Part shown: piece by piece, positions 24,256 to 33,107 of the stretch
How positions within the stretch are numbered: the first letter of the stretch is position 1
Layout of the letters: every line of letters starts with the position of its first letter
NCBI RefSeq assembly: GCF_017745215.1
Contig: NZ_JAGHZV010000016.1
Coordinates: 1 to 64,000, forward strand
DNA length: 64,000 bases
Direction of reading: 5' to 3'
Source of the DNA: Sphingomonas sp.
GTDB taxonomy: Bacteria; Pseudomonadota; Alphaproteobacteria; Sphingomonadales; Sphingomonadaceae
The notes under the pieces: generated by a model
What the model saw: only the letters and a program-made list of their open reading frames with translations
Told to the model about the DNA's origin: nothing
The model's database searches: none
Program-made: the position numbers and the translations under genes

Positions 24256-25518
24256 ATGACCGACGCGATCCAGACTGCCGACGCGACGCCGCTCAACCCG
24301 GCGCCGATCGCGCCCGAGCGCGACCTGATGAGCAAGTTCGACCCGCTGATCAACGAGCGGCAGAAGCTGCTCGACAGCGGTGTCACCGATCCCTTCGCGA
24401 TCGTGATGGACGAAGTGAAGTCGCCCACGCTCGCGGTGATCAAGGGCCGCGAGACAATCCTCCTCGGCACCTACAACTACATGGGCATGACCTTCGACCC
24501 GGACGTGATCCAGGCCGGCAAGGACGCGCTCGACCAGTTCGGCTCGGGCACCAACGGCAGCCGCATGCTCAACGGCACCTTCCGCGACCATATGGCCGCC
24601 GAGCAGGCGCTGCGCGACTTCTACGGCACCACCGGCGCGATCGTCTTCTCGACCGGCTACCAAGCCAATCTGGGCATGATCTCGACGCTCGCCGGCAAGG
24701 GCGAGTACGTCATCCTCGACGCCGACAGCCATGCCTCGATCTACGACGGCTGCTCGATGGGCAATGCCGAGATCGTCCGCTTCCGCCACAACAGCGTCGA
24801 GGATCTCGACAAGCGCCTCGGCCGCCTGCCCGCGGAGCCGGGCAAGCTGGTGGTGCTCGAGGGCGTCTATTCGATGCTCGGCGACATCGCGCCGCTGAAG
24901 GAAATGGTCGAGGTCTCGAAGAAGCACGGCTGCATGGTGCTGGTCGACGAGGCGCATTCGATGGGCTTCTTCGGCCCCAACGGTCGCGGCGTCTATGAGG
25001 CGCAGGGGGTCGAGGACCAGGTCGACTTCGTCGTCGGCACCTTCTCCAAGTCGGTGGGCACGGTCGGCGGCTTCTGCGTGTCGAACCATCCCAAGTTCGA
25101 GGCGATCCGCCTCGCCTGCCGGCCCTACATCTTCACCGCCTCGCTGCCCCCCTCGGTGGTCGCAACCGCGGCGACCTCGATCCGCAAGCTGATGCACGCG
25201 CACAACAAGCGCCAGCACCTCTGGGAGAACGCAAGGCGCGTCCACGGCGGGCTCAAGGAAATGGGCTTCAAGCTCGGCACCGAGACTCCGGACAGCGCGA
25301 TTATCGCCGTGATTCTCGAGGATCAGGAGCGCGCGGTGATGATGTGGCAGGCACTTCTCGAGAGCGGCCTCTACGTCAACATGGCCCGCCCCCCCGCCAC
25401 GCCGGCGGGCACCTATCTGCTGCGCTGCTCGCTCTGCGCCGAGCACACCTCGGAGCAGGTCGAGCAGATCCTCGGCATGTTCAAGGCTGCAGGCCAGGCG
25501 ACCGGCGCGATCGGCTGA
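24256..25518 (+). CDS. spt: serine palmitoyltransferase
   Basis: The 420-aa alpha-oxoamine synthase (PLP fold type I) condenses L-serine with an acyl thioester to 3-ketodihydrosphingosine. Counting from the ATG gives His159 (DADSHAS), Asp231 and His234 (LVDEAHS) and the PLP lysine Lys265 (TFSKS). This is the numbering reported for the soluble Sphingomonas paucimobilis enzyme, which also has 420 residues. Further motifs are NYMGMTFDPDVI and GSGTNGSRMLNGT. No membrane segment, so cytoplasmic. It is the first committed enzyme of sphingolipid synthesis, with an ACP gene 1 bp upstream. Confidence 0.95.
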   Translation: MTDAIQTADATPLNPAPIAPERDLMSKFDPLINERQKLLDSGVTDPFAIVMDEVKSPTLAVIKGRETILLGTYNYMGMTFDPDVIQAGKDALDQFGSGTNGSRMLNGTFRDHMAAEQALRDFYGTTGAIVFSTGYQANLGMISTLAGKGEYVILDADSHASIYDGCSMGNAEIVRFRHNSVEDLDKRLGRLPAEPGKLVVLEGVYSMLGDIAPLKEMVEVSKKHGCMVLVDEAHSMGFFGPNGRGVYEAQGVEDQVDFVVGTFSKSVGTVGGFCVSNHPKFEAIRLACRPYIFTASLPPSVVATAATSIRKLMHAHNKRQHLWENARRVHGGLKEMGFKLGTETPDSAIIAVILEDQERAVMMWQALLESGLYVNMARPPATPAGTYLLRCSLCAEHTSEQVEQILGMFKAAGQATGAIG

Positions 25519-25546
25519 AGACGCTGCCGCTGTCCTGTCCTTGGAT

Positions 25547-25627
25547 CGTCATCCCGGCGAAAGCCGGGACCCAGGGCCGCGAGCGACGTCTTCCGTAGCC
25601 CCGGGTCCCGGCTTTCACCGGATGACG
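25547..25627 (+). repeat. palindromic repeat (copy 8, one base shorter in the right arm)
   Basis: The loop is CCGCGAGCGACGTCTTCCGTAG. The right arm reads GGCTTTCACCGGATGACG, with one substitution and one deleted base relative to the consensus. It follows spt. Confidence 0.93.
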
Positions 25628-25742
25628 GTTGAGGGGCCGCAAGCCGTTCCCGCAGTAAATTGCTCGGCCCGGAAGCCGAAATCGGTGACGGTCCGCGTGC
25701 ACACGGTTTGACCCGGTCGAGTTCGAAGCTAGAACCAAGTGC

Positions 25743-27674
25743 ATGAGCGGCAATGGAGACGAGGCGCTGGCGAGGCAGCTCGACTGGCGCGCGATCCTGC
25801 TTGGCGTGCTCGCCCTGCTGGGCGCGCTGGTGCTCGTTGCGCTCGTCAACCTCCAGATGTCGACCGACCGCGAGCGCGACGAAGCGCTCGCCAAGCAGGC
25901 GCGAACCTATGAAGTGATCATCCGCGCCGGCCAGCTCTCGACCACCATCGCCCAGGCCGAGAGCTCGCTCGGCCGCTACGTGGTCAGCGCCGACAAGGCG
26001 ATCGGCCGGCAATATGCCGATGCGATGGGCCGCGCCACCGACCAGATCGAGCGGCTCGACGCGACGACGCGCGACGATCCCGCGCTCCAGCAGCGGATCG
26101 GCGCACTGCGCAGCGCCTTCAACGCGCGGAGCAAGGAACTCAACGAGACCGCGCTCTATTCGGTGTTCAAGCGCGACCGCGACGCGCTCGGCGCCTATTA
26201 TCAGGTCAGCGACACCCAGGCGCGCGCGGCGCTCGAGACGCGGCTCACCGCGGTGGTCGATCGCGAGCGCGACCTGCTCGGCCAGCGCAAGCTCGAAGCG
26301 GCAGCGCTGCTGGCCAGCTCGCGCACCACCACGACCGTGCTCGCGATCTTCGGCCTGCTCACCGTGCTCGGCTCGATCGTGCTCGGCGCGCTGATGGTCC
26401 AGGCGGTCCGCGAGCGTGCGCACGCCGATGCCGACGCCGCGGCCTCTGCCGCGCGCGCCGGGCAGCTCCACGAAGCCGTGGTCGAGGCGACTGCGCAGCT
26501 TCGCGAGGAGGCCCGCGAGCGCGAACAGGCCGAGGAGCGGCTGCGCCAGAGCCAGAAGATGGAAGCGGTCGGTCAGCTCACCGGCGGGATTGCGCATGAT
26601 TTCAACAACATGCTCGCCGTCGTCCTCGGCGGGCTCGAGCTTGCAAAGCGTCACCTCCACCAGGGTGGCACCGACGCGGCGCGGCACATCGAGAATGCGA
26701 TGGAAGGCGCCAATCGCGCGGCCACGCTCACGCGCCGCCTGCTCGTCTTCTCGCGCGAAGAGGCGCTGCTCCCCGCGTCGGTCGAGGCAGGCAAGGTGAT
26801 CCACGGCATGTCCGATCTGCTCGATCGGACGCTCGGCGACCAGGTCACGGTCGAGACGCGCGACCAGGGGCTCGGCTGGCGCGTGTGGATCGACCGGCAC
26901 CAGCTCGAGAATACGCTCCTCAACCTCGCGGTGAATGCGCGCGACGCGATGGACGGGCGCGGCACCCTCACCATCGCTACCGGCGGTGCGGCGCTCGGCG
27001 AGAATGAAGTCGGCGAGAATGCGGCGGGCGATTACGTCGTCATCACCGTGTCGGATACCGGCAGCGGCATGACCCCCGAAGTGCTCGAGCGCGTGTTCGA
27101 GCCCTTCTTCACCACCAAGCCGGTCGGCAAGGGCACGGGGCTCGGGCTCAGCCAGATCTTCGGCTTCGTCCGCCAGTCGGGCGGCGAGATCGCGATCGAT
27201 ACCGAGATCGGCCTCGGCACCTCGGTGAAGCTCTATCTGCCGCGCTACACCGGCGAAGCGGTCGCCGAGGAGGACGCCGAGGCGCATGTCGAAGCCGAGG
27301 GAGGCGAGCGGGTGCTCGACATCCTGGTGGTCGAGGATGATCCGCGCGTTCTCAACGCCACGGTCAGCGCGCTCACCGAGCTCGGCCATCGCGTGACATC
27401 GATCGACGATCCGCTCGCCGCGCCGGCGGCGATCGACCGGCTCGAATCGCTCGACCTGGTCGTCTCGGACGTGCTGATGCCCGGCCAGACCGGCCCCGAG
27501 ATGATCGCGGCGCTGGAGCCGCGGCTCGCGGGCGTCGGCGTGCTGTTCCTCACCGGCTTCGCGGGCGAGGCCGGGGCGGACGCGTTCGGCGGCCATCCGG
27601 TGCTGCGCAAGCCCTATACCATGGCGGCATTGGCCCGCGCCGTCGCTGCGGCAGCCGCGCCGCGCAGCATGTGA
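25743..27674 (+). CDS. hybrid histidine kinase with CHASE3-like sensor and receiver
   Basis: The 643-aa product has membrane helices at about 17-37 and 197-219 around a helical periplasmic CHASE3-like region with conserved RAGQLSTTIAQAESSLGRYV. A coiled coil follows (225-270). Next come HisKA with His285 in GGIAHDFNNMLAVVLGGLEL, HATPase_c (NLAVNARDAM, DTGSGM, GKGTGLGLSQ), and a receiver with Asp576 in VVSDVLMPGQTG and KPY at the end. It is a lone hybrid kinase with no adjacent regulator. It sits between spt and lptF, so a sensory role in envelope-lipid synthesis is possible, though only position suggests it. A start at ATG 25743 fits. Confidence 0.88.
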   Translation: MSGNGDEALARQLDWRAILLGVLALLGALVLVALVNLQMSTDRERDEALAKQARTYEVIIRAGQLSTTIAQAESSLGRYVVSADKAIGRQYADAMGRATDQIERLDATTRDDPALQQRIGALRSAFNARSKELNETALYSVFKRDRDALGAYYQVSDTQARAALETRLTAVVDRERDLLGQRKLEAAALLASSRTTTTVLAIFGLLTVLGSIVLGALMVQAVRERAHADADAAASAARAGQLHEAVVEATAQLREEAREREQAEERLRQSQKMEAVGQLTGGIAHDFNNMLAVVLGGLELAKRHLHQGGTDAARHIENAMEGANRAATLTRRLLVFSREEALLPASVEAGKVIHGMSDLLDRTLGDQVTVETRDQGLGWRVWIDRHQLENTLLNLAVNARDAMDGRGTLTIATGGAALGENEVGENAAGDYVVITVSDTGSGMTPEVLERVFEPFFTTKPVGKGTGLGLSQIFGFVRQSGGEIAIDTEIGLGTSVKLYLPRYTGEAVAEEDAEAHVEAEGGERVLDILVVEDDPRVLNATVSALTELGHRVTSIDDPLAAPAAIDRLESLDLVVSDVLMPGQTGPEMIAALEPRLAGVGVLFLTGFAGEAGADAFGGHPVLRKPYTMAALARAVAAAAAPRSM

Positions 27675-27810
27675 TTTCCGCCAGCCGTCCCATTGGCCGC
27701 AACTTTGCTGCTGACGCCCTCGGGAACCGCCTCTATAGCCCTGCGTCATACGCCTGCGGGTCCATCCCAGTCCCGCCGGGCCCAGGCAGTAAAGGCACAA
27801 GCCGCAGCGC

Positions 27811-29013
27811 ATGAATTCGATCGATCGCTATATGGCGCGGCTGATCGCGGTGCCCTTGATCTCCACCCTCGTCATCGCTGCGATGCTGCTGGTGCTGGAC
27901 CGCATGCTGCGCCTGTTCGACTTCGTCGCGACCGAGGGCGGGCCGATCAGCGCGGTGTGGCGGATGCTCGCCAACCTGCTCCCCGAATATCTCGGCCTGG
28001 CCGTGCCGATCGGGCTGATGCTGGGCGTGCTGCTCGCCTTCCGCCGCCTCGCGACCTCCTCGGAGCTCGACGTGATGCGCGCGGTGGGCTTGAGCTACAC
28101 CCGGCTGCTGCGGGTGCCCTTCATCTATGCCGTGGCACTGGCCGCGGTGAACCTCGGCATCGTCGGCTTCCTCCAGCCCTATGCCCGCTACAATTACGAG
28201 GGGCTGCGCTTCGAGCTGCGTACCGGCGCGCTCGGCGCTTCGATCAAGGTCGGCGAGTTCACGCAGTTCGGCAGCCGGATGACGCTGCGGATCGAGAGCA
28301 GCCAGAAGGACGGGCGCGAGCTTTCGGGCATCTTCGTCCACGCCACCGCCAAGGACGGCACCTGGTATTCGGTCTCGGCGCGCAACGGCACCTTCCTGCG
28401 CACCGACAATCCCGACGAGATCGTCTTCCACCTCACCAACGGCACGCTGATCCAGAAGGGCAAGGATTCGCCGGTGCCGCGCGTGCTGACCTTCACCACG
28501 CACAACCTGCCGATCGCGCTCCCGAAATACGAGACCTTCCGAACGCGCGGCGGGCGCAACCTCGAGCTGACCCTGCCCGAGCTCGCGCGGATCGGCGGCG
28601 ATCCCAAGGCCTCGACCGAGCTGCGCGACACCAGCCGCGCCGCCTTCCACTATCGCATCGCCGAGATCGCCTCGATGTTCCTGCTGCCCTTCCTCGGCGC
28701 GGCGCTCGGCATCCCGCCCAAGCGCTCGACCTCGGCGCTCGGCGTGTTCCTCTCGATCATCCTCATCGTGACCTATCACAAGGTCAACGAATATGGGCAG
28801 GCGTTCGGCGGCCTGGGGCGGGTGGACCCGATCATCTCGCAATGGGTGCCGTTCGCCGCCTTCGCGGGGCTGGTGTTCTGGATGTACTATACCGTCGCCT
28901 ACGTCCCCGGCGGCCAGCCGATCGGCGCGCTCGAGCGCGGCTTCGCCAAGCTCAGCGCCTTCGTGATCCGCCACCTGCCCTTCCGCCGCGACCTGGGAGC
29001 CAAGCCGGCATGA
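27811..29013 (+). CDS. lptF: LptF-type permease of the lipopolysaccharide-transport ABC family
   Basis: The 400-aa product begins MNSIDRYMARLIAVPLISTL and has the LptF/LptG layout: helices at about 12-32, 52-75 and 96-120, a large periplasmic jellyroll-like domain (about 125-285), and three C-terminal helices (about 290-360). The coupling-helix region around LLAFRRLATSSELDVMRAVG would contact LptB. LptF and LptG form the inner-membrane channel of the Lpt machine. It overlaps lptG by ATGA. Setting: between spt/kinase and a desaturase/bCerS-like pair, so the cargo may be a sphingolipid; that is inference. Confidence 0.9.
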   Translation: MNSIDRYMARLIAVPLISTLVIAAMLLVLDRMLRLFDFVATEGGPISAVWRMLANLLPEYLGLAVPIGLMLGVLLAFRRLATSSELDVMRAVGLSYTRLLRVPFIYAVALAAVNLGIVGFLQPYARYNYEGLRFELRTGALGASIKVGEFTQFGSRMTLRIESSQKDGRELSGIFVHATAKDGTWYSVSARNGTFLRTDNPDEIVFHLTNGTLIQKGKDSPVPRVLTFTTHNLPIALPKYETFRTRGGRNLELTLPELARIGGDPKASTELRDTSRAAFHYRIAEIASMFLLPFLGAALGIPPKRSTSALGVFLSIILIVTYHKVNEYGQAFGGLGRVDPIISQWVPFAAFAGLVFWMYYTVAYVPGGQPIGALERGFAKLSAFVIRHLPFRRDLGAKPA

Positions 29014-30119
29014 GCGCGCTCGGCAATTTCGCCAACTTCTTCCCGTCGCGGACCATCTCGCTGTACATGGTGAAGATGTTCATGATCCGCACCTTCGCCA
29101 TCCTGGCGGCGCTCGTGCTGGTCCTCCAGATGCTCGACCTGCTCTCGGAATCGGGCAAGATCCTCGCGGTGCCGGGCAATGGCGATGGCGAGATCTGGCG
29201 CTACGTCAGCATGCGCACGCCCGAGATCATCTCGCGCTTCCTGCCCTTCTCGGCGCTGCTCGGCACGATCATCACGCTCTCGCAGCTCAACCAGAACAGC
29301 GAAGTCGTCGCGATGAAGAGCTCGGGGCTCTCGGCGCACCAGGTGCTCGCGCCGCTGATCGTCGCGGGACTGGGCGTGGCGATCGTCTCCTTCGCGTTCA
29401 ACGAGCGGATCGTGGCCCGCGCGACCGCGACGCTGGAGGCGTGGAAGGCGGTCGACTACAACAGGCTCCCGGTCGACCATGGCGATCGCAGCAACGTGTG
29501 GGTGCGCAGCGGCGACGACCTGATCCAGGTCGAGCAGATCAACGGGCGCGGCGACGCCGCGCGGCTGCGTGGGATCACGATCAACGAGCGCGACAAGGGC
29601 GCGCTCACCTCGATGATCATGGCCGACAGCGGCACGCGCGAGGGAAAGGGCTGGCGGCTGCAGAACGCCCGGCGCTTCGACGTGATGACAGGCAAGCTCA
29701 CGCCGCTCGGCACGGTGCATGCCGCCGACGGGGTGCGGCCCGACCAGTTCACGCTGGCGCAGGTCGATGCGGATTCGCTGTCGTTCATCGGCCTGTCGGA
29801 GGCGATCACCGACCTCAAGGCCGCCGGCCGCCAGACCGACGCGCTCGAAGGCGCGCTGTGGCACAAATTCTCGGGGCCGCTTTCGGCGGTGCTGATGCCC
29901 TTGCTGGGCGCCGTGGCGGCGTTCGGCATCGCGCGTTCGGGCAAGCTGTTCCTGCGCGCGGTGGTCGGGATGGCGCTGGGCTTCCTCTATTTCGTCGCGG
30001 ACAATTTCGCGCTCGCGATGGGCAACCTCGGTGCCTATTGGCCCTTCCTCGCCGCCTGGGGACCGTTCCTGCTGTTCCTGATGATCGGCGAAGCGGTGCT
30101 GCTGCGGACCGAGGAATAG
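29010..30119 (+). CDS. lptG: LptG-type permease of the lipopolysaccharide-transport ABC family
   Basis: The 369-aa product has six predicted helices in the LptG arrangement: ISLYMVKMFMIRTFAILAAL at the start, then FLPFSALLGTIITLSQLNQN and SEVVAMKSSGLSAHQVLAPL in the coupling region. A periplasmic domain (about 130-275) follows, and then the last three helices. The ATG at 29010 overlaps the lptF stop, showing coupling. lptB and lptC are not in the window. A palindromic repeat follows the stop. Confidence 0.9.
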   Translation: MSALGNFANFFPSRTISLYMVKMFMIRTFAILAALVLVLQMLDLLSESGKILAVPGNGDGEIWRYVSMRTPEIISRFLPFSALLGTIITLSQLNQNSEVVAMKSSGLSAHQVLAPLIVAGLGVAIVSFAFNERIVARATATLEAWKAVDYNRLPVDHGDRSNVWVRSGDDLIQVEQINGRGDAARLRGITINERDKGALTSMIMADSGTREGKGWRLQNARRFDVMTGKLTPLGTVHAADGVRPDQFTLAQVDADSLSFIGLSEAITDLKAAGRQTDALEGALWHKFSGPLSAVLMPLLGAVAAFGIARSGKLFLRAVVGMALGFLYFVADNFALAMGNLGAYWPFLAAWGPFLLFLMIGEAVLLRTEE

Positions 30120-30128
30120 TCCGCTGAC

Positions 30129-30210
30129 CGTCACTCCGGCGACAGTCGGGGCCCAGAGTTACGGAGGACGTCGCTCGCGGTCCTGGCACCCGGCTTTCGC
30201 CGGGATGACG
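30129..30210 (-). repeat. degenerate palindromic repeat (copy 9, reverse loop)
   Basis: The left arm reads CGTCACTCCGGCGACAGTCGGGGCCCAGAG with several substitutions, while the right arm is nearly consensus (CCCGGCTTTCGCCGGGATGACG). It is the most diverged full-length copy, between the convergent lptG and desaturase genes. Confidence 0.85.
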
Positions 30211-30231
30211 ACCGAAGAGGGTGCGAACATG

Positions 30232-30260
30232 AAAAAGGCCGGAGCATCGCCGCCCCGGCC
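30232..30260 (-). terminator. rho-independent terminator of the desaturase gene
   Basis: Read leftward, GGCCGGGGC pairs with GCTCCGGCC (one G-U pair) and is followed by five T residues (A run at 30232-30236 on the plus strand). It lies 30 bp beyond the desaturase stop. Confidence 0.75.
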
Positions 30261-30289
30261 CCCGTTCCTGAAAACCCGGCCCTGAAAGC

Positions 30290-31390
30290 TCAGCGCGCGA
30301 TCATCGTGCTCCGCACCAGCCGGACGACCAGCCCGGGCAGCCCCGGATAGCTCGCCTTGTGGTAGGCCGAGTCCCGCCCAAGCGCCTCGCTCAACCGGCG
30401 GTGTGCCTCGCCCAGCGCGTGATAGGGCACGCCCGGCAGCAGGTGATGGAGCGCATGGTAGCGCAGCCCCACCGGCGCCCAGAGCAAGGGCAGCATCCCC
30501 GGCGGCGGCACGTTGACCGAGTCGAGATATTGCGCGGTCACGCTCATCGGCTCGCCTTCATTCTCCCAGAGATGCGCGACGAGCGTGCGAACCTGGTTGA
30601 TCACCGCGCCCACCGCGAACACGCCGAGATACGTCAGGAAGGCGCGCACCGGGATCACGTCGGCGACCACCATCGCGACCAGCGCGATCGCCCAGAGGCT
30701 GGTCGCGACCTCGAGCGCGAGCCAAAGCCGCTTCGCCTCGCCCTCGGGCGCGCGGCGGCGGAAGGCGGGGTTGATCGCCAGCGCCGAATAGCGTTCGACC
30801 ACCAGCTTGCGCACCGGCGGGAAGACCAGCGAGAGCGGCGCGAACACCGCGAAGCGCACGATCAGCGCGACCGGCGCCAGCGCGGCGAGCAGCACGAACA
30901 CCGGCACCGTCCAGGGCTTCATCAGCGCGAGCGGCAGATATTCGGGGTCCTCCGCGGTGCCGTAGCGGGTGCGGGCGTGGTGGAGGTTGTGCACGCCTTC
31001 GTACATGAACGAAGGCGCCATCGTCGGGATGCCGATCACCAGGTTCCAGTAGAGCCGAAACCCGGGCACCGCCGAATGCTTGATGTGCGAGACTTCGTGG
31101 ATGAAGCTGCCCGCGCGGTAGAGCGCCAGCGCCGAGACGAGGCCCGCGACGATCGCCCAGCCGAGCGGCAGCATGATCGCGGCGCAGAGCGCGCCCCAGC
31201 CGACGATCACCGACAGCGTGAGATCGGTCCAATAGACCCAGGGCTTGGGCGCGTTGAGGTCACGCGTCAGGTCGGCGGCGGCGCGCAGCATCGCCTTGTC
31301 CTCGGCGCGGCGGACATCGGCAGCCGTCCGCGAAGACGCCTTGCCTGCGTCCGCGTCATGCCATTCGAAAGCGACGATACCACTGGTCAT
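30290..31390 (-). CDS. membrane fatty-acid/sphingolipid desaturase
   Basis: The 366-aa product has the three histidine boxes of membrane di-iron desaturases: HEVSH, HNLHHAR and, near the C-terminus, HALHHLLPG. Hydrophobic segments lie at about 50-90 and 180-240. The ATG at 31390 was chosen because upstream in-frame sequence is not conserved in character. It is divergent from the bCerS-like gene across 151 bp. Sphingomonad glycosphingolipids contain unsaturated and cyclopropane long-chain bases, so this enzyme may place the double bond; hydroxylation of the acyl chain is an alternative. Context, not sequence, points to sphingolipids. Confidence 0.85.
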   Translation of the reverse strand: MTSGIVAFEWHDADAGKASSRTAADVRRAEDKAMLRAAADLTRDLNAPKPWVYWTDLTLSVIVGWGALCAAIMLPLGWAIVAGLVSALALYRAGSFIHEVSHIKHSAVPGFRLYWNLVIGIPTMAPSFMYEGVHNLHHARTRYGTAEDPEYLPLALMKPWTVPVFVLLAALAPVALIVRFAVFAPLSLVFPPVRKLVVERYSALAINPAFRRRAPEGEAKRLWLALEVATSLWAIALVAMVVADVIPVRAFLTYLGVFAVGAVINQVRTLVAHLWENEGEPMSVTAQYLDSVNVPPPGMLPLLWAPVGLRYHALHHLLPGVPYHALGEAHRRLSEALGRDSAYHKASYPGLPGLVVRLVRSTMIAR

Positions 31391-31541
31391 ACTGGCCCCT
31401 TGCCCGGAGATAGTGGCTAGATGGTGGCATGGGAAGGGGTGCGCCCGGCCCGCCTGCCTCACCGCCGCCCTTCTCTAGGCGCTTGACACGGCCTCGCGCG
31501 AGCGAGACTGGATCCGCCGCGCAAAGACGAGGACCCATCAC

Positions 31542-32711
31542 TTGGCACAAGCCGCACCGACCGTCCGCCCGATCTCGATCGACAACAAGGCGGACAAGAA
31601 GGCCTATATCGACCTGGCCTATCGCCTCAACGCCAAGGATCCCGCCTGGGTGCCGCCGCTGCGCGACGAAGTGGCGGGGATGATCGATCCCAAGAAGAAC
31701 GGCTGGTTCAGCCATGCCGAGAACCAGCTGTTCCTCGCCGAGCGCGACGGCCGCGTCGTGGGGCGCATCTCGGCGCACATCGACTTCCTCGCGCTCGAGC
31801 AGCCGCCCGAGCAGGGCTTCGGCCCCGGCACCGGCTTCTGGGGCATGATCGAGGCCGAGGACGAGGCGACCGCGCAGGCGCTGATCGCCGCCGCCGAGGG
31901 CTGGCTCAAGGCCAAGGGCATGACGCGCGCGCTCGGCCCCGTCAGCCTCTCGGTCTGGGAGGAGCCCGGCCTGCTGGTGAAGGGCCATGAACAGTCGCCG
32001 ACGATCATGATGGGGCACAACCTGCCCGAATATCAGGGCTGGATCGAAGCGCTGGGCTACGAGCGCGCGAAGACGCTGCTCACCTATGAGCTCGACGTGT
32101 CGAAGGAATTCCCGCCCGTCGTCCAGCGCATCGTCAGCTCGGGCGAGAAGAACCCGCGGATCAGGATCCGCATGGTCGACAAGAGCAAGTTCGCCGAGGA
32201 AGCGCAGGTGATCCTCGACATCATGAACGACGCCTGGTCGGGCAACTGGGGCTTCGTGCCGCTCACCCAGCGCGAAGTCGACGATGTCGGCAAGAAGATG
32301 AAGCCGATCGTCTTCGAGGAAATGATCCGCATCGCCGAGTACGACGGCAAGCCCGTGGCCTTCATGATCACGCTGCCGGACATGAACGAGGCGATCAAGC
32401 CGTTCAACGGCAAGCTCTTCCCGTTCAACTTCCTCAAGCTGCTGTGGTGGCTCAGGAAGCCGATGGTCCACACCGCGCGCGTGCCGCTGATGGGCGTGGT
32501 GAAGGAGCTGCAGACCAGCCGGCTTGCCAGCCAGCTCGCCTTCATGATGATCTCCTACATCCGCCGCGCGACCGTGGCGAAGTACGGCGCCAGGCGCGGC
32601 GAGATCGGCTGGATCCTCGAGGACAATATCGGGATGAAGTCGATCGCCGAAGCGATCGAGAGCCGCGTGAACCGCGAATATGTCATCTACGAAAAGCCGC
32701 TGACGGCCTGA
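31542..32711 (+). CDS. bcerS: GNAT-fold acyltransferase, candidate bacterial ceramide synthase bCerS
   Basis: The 389-aa product starts at TTG 31542, with GAGGA upstream and no ATG near the N-terminus. It has a GNAT-like N-terminal half (QLFLAERDGRVVGRISAHID, then ALGPVSLSVWEEPGLLV) and a second acyl-CoA-binding-like half (AYNDAW-type segment LDIMNDAWSGNWGFVPLT, GKPVAFMITLPDMNEAI). The length and two-part layout match the protein family that includes the Caulobacter ceramide synthase bCerS, which N-acylates the long-chain base. With spt, acp and the CerR-like gene in the same 12 kb, this would complete a ceramide pathway. The assignment is from recall of the family, not a search. Confidence 0.65.
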   Translation: MAQAAPTVRPISIDNKADKKAYIDLAYRLNAKDPAWVPPLRDEVAGMIDPKKNGWFSHAENQLFLAERDGRVVGRISAHIDFLALEQPPEQGFGPGTGFWGMIEAEDEATAQALIAAAEGWLKAKGMTRALGPVSLSVWEEPGLLVKGHEQSPTIMMGHNLPEYQGWIEALGYERAKTLLTYELDVSKEFPPVVQRIVSSGEKNPRIRIRMVDKSKFAEEAQVILDIMNDAWSGNWGFVPLTQREVDDVGKKMKPIVFEEMIRIAEYDGKPVAFMITLPDMNEAIKPFNGKLFPFNFLKLLWWLRKPMVHTARVPLMGVVKELQTSRLASQLAFMMISYIRRATVAKYGARRGEIGWILEDNIGMKSIAEAIESRVNREYVIYEKPLTA

Positions 32712-32744
32712 ATTGTCCGCGGCTTTCGGTACGGCTTCCGCGGC

Positions 32745-32817
32745 CGGGCGTGCCGTGGATGGGGGACCACGACACGCCCGTCGCAAGCCGGCAGCGCGAA
32801 CGCGAGGGCGCTGCCGG
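32745..32817. terminator. two hairpins between convergent genes
   Basis: CGGGCGTG (32745-32752) pairs with CACGCCCG (32773-32780), with inner CGTGG/CCACG pairing extending the stem. A second perfect 10-bp stem, CCGGCAGCGC (32788-32797) with GCGCTGCCGG (32808-32817), follows. They separate the bCerS-like gene (+) from the small exported-protein gene (-) and probably terminate both; neither has a long T-run. Confidence 0.55.
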
Positions 32818-32831
32818 AAGGTCGTGCCGGC

Positions 32832-33107
32832 TCAGCGAGCCTGAAGGTCCAGCGGATCGACGCCGTCTTCCTTGATCCAGCGCTCGCGGGTCTTGCAGGT
32901 CTGGTGGCCGATGCGCGAACCGGTGGTGAACTGCTTCACGCAGATCATGCGCGACTTGGAGACCTCGGCCTTTTCCTGGGTCTTGGCGACGGGCGCCTTG
33001 TCGCCGTCGGGCGACGCGGCGAAGGCGGGGGTCATCGTGCCGGCGAGCAGCGCAGCGGCGGCGATGGTGGCGGCGGTGCGGGTGGCGCGGCCGAACGTGG
33101 CGGTCAT
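32832..33107 (-). CDS. small exported protein, unknown function
   Basis: The 91-aa product has a clear Sec signal peptide (about 1-30, with a hydrophobic core ending in GTMTPAFA-A). The charged mature part has two cysteines (MICVKQF and HQTCKTRERW) about 18 residues apart that could form a disulfide. ATG at 33107 follows AGGGAG. Proteins of this kind, with a C-x-K...TGSRI...CKTRE-W pattern, are common hypothetical genes in sphingomonads. No enzymatic motif seen. Confidence 0.75.
   Translation of the reverse strand: MTATFGRATRTAATIAAAALLAGTMTPAFAASPDGDKAPVAKTQEKAEVSKSRMICVKQFTTGSRIGHQTCKTRERWIKEDGVDPLDLQAR

Noticed and set aside
27723..27747. GGAAC-N16-CGTC before lptF as an EcfG promoter
   Set aside because: The -10 has a mismatch at the last base and it lies 64 bp from the start; not strong enough to list as a promoter.
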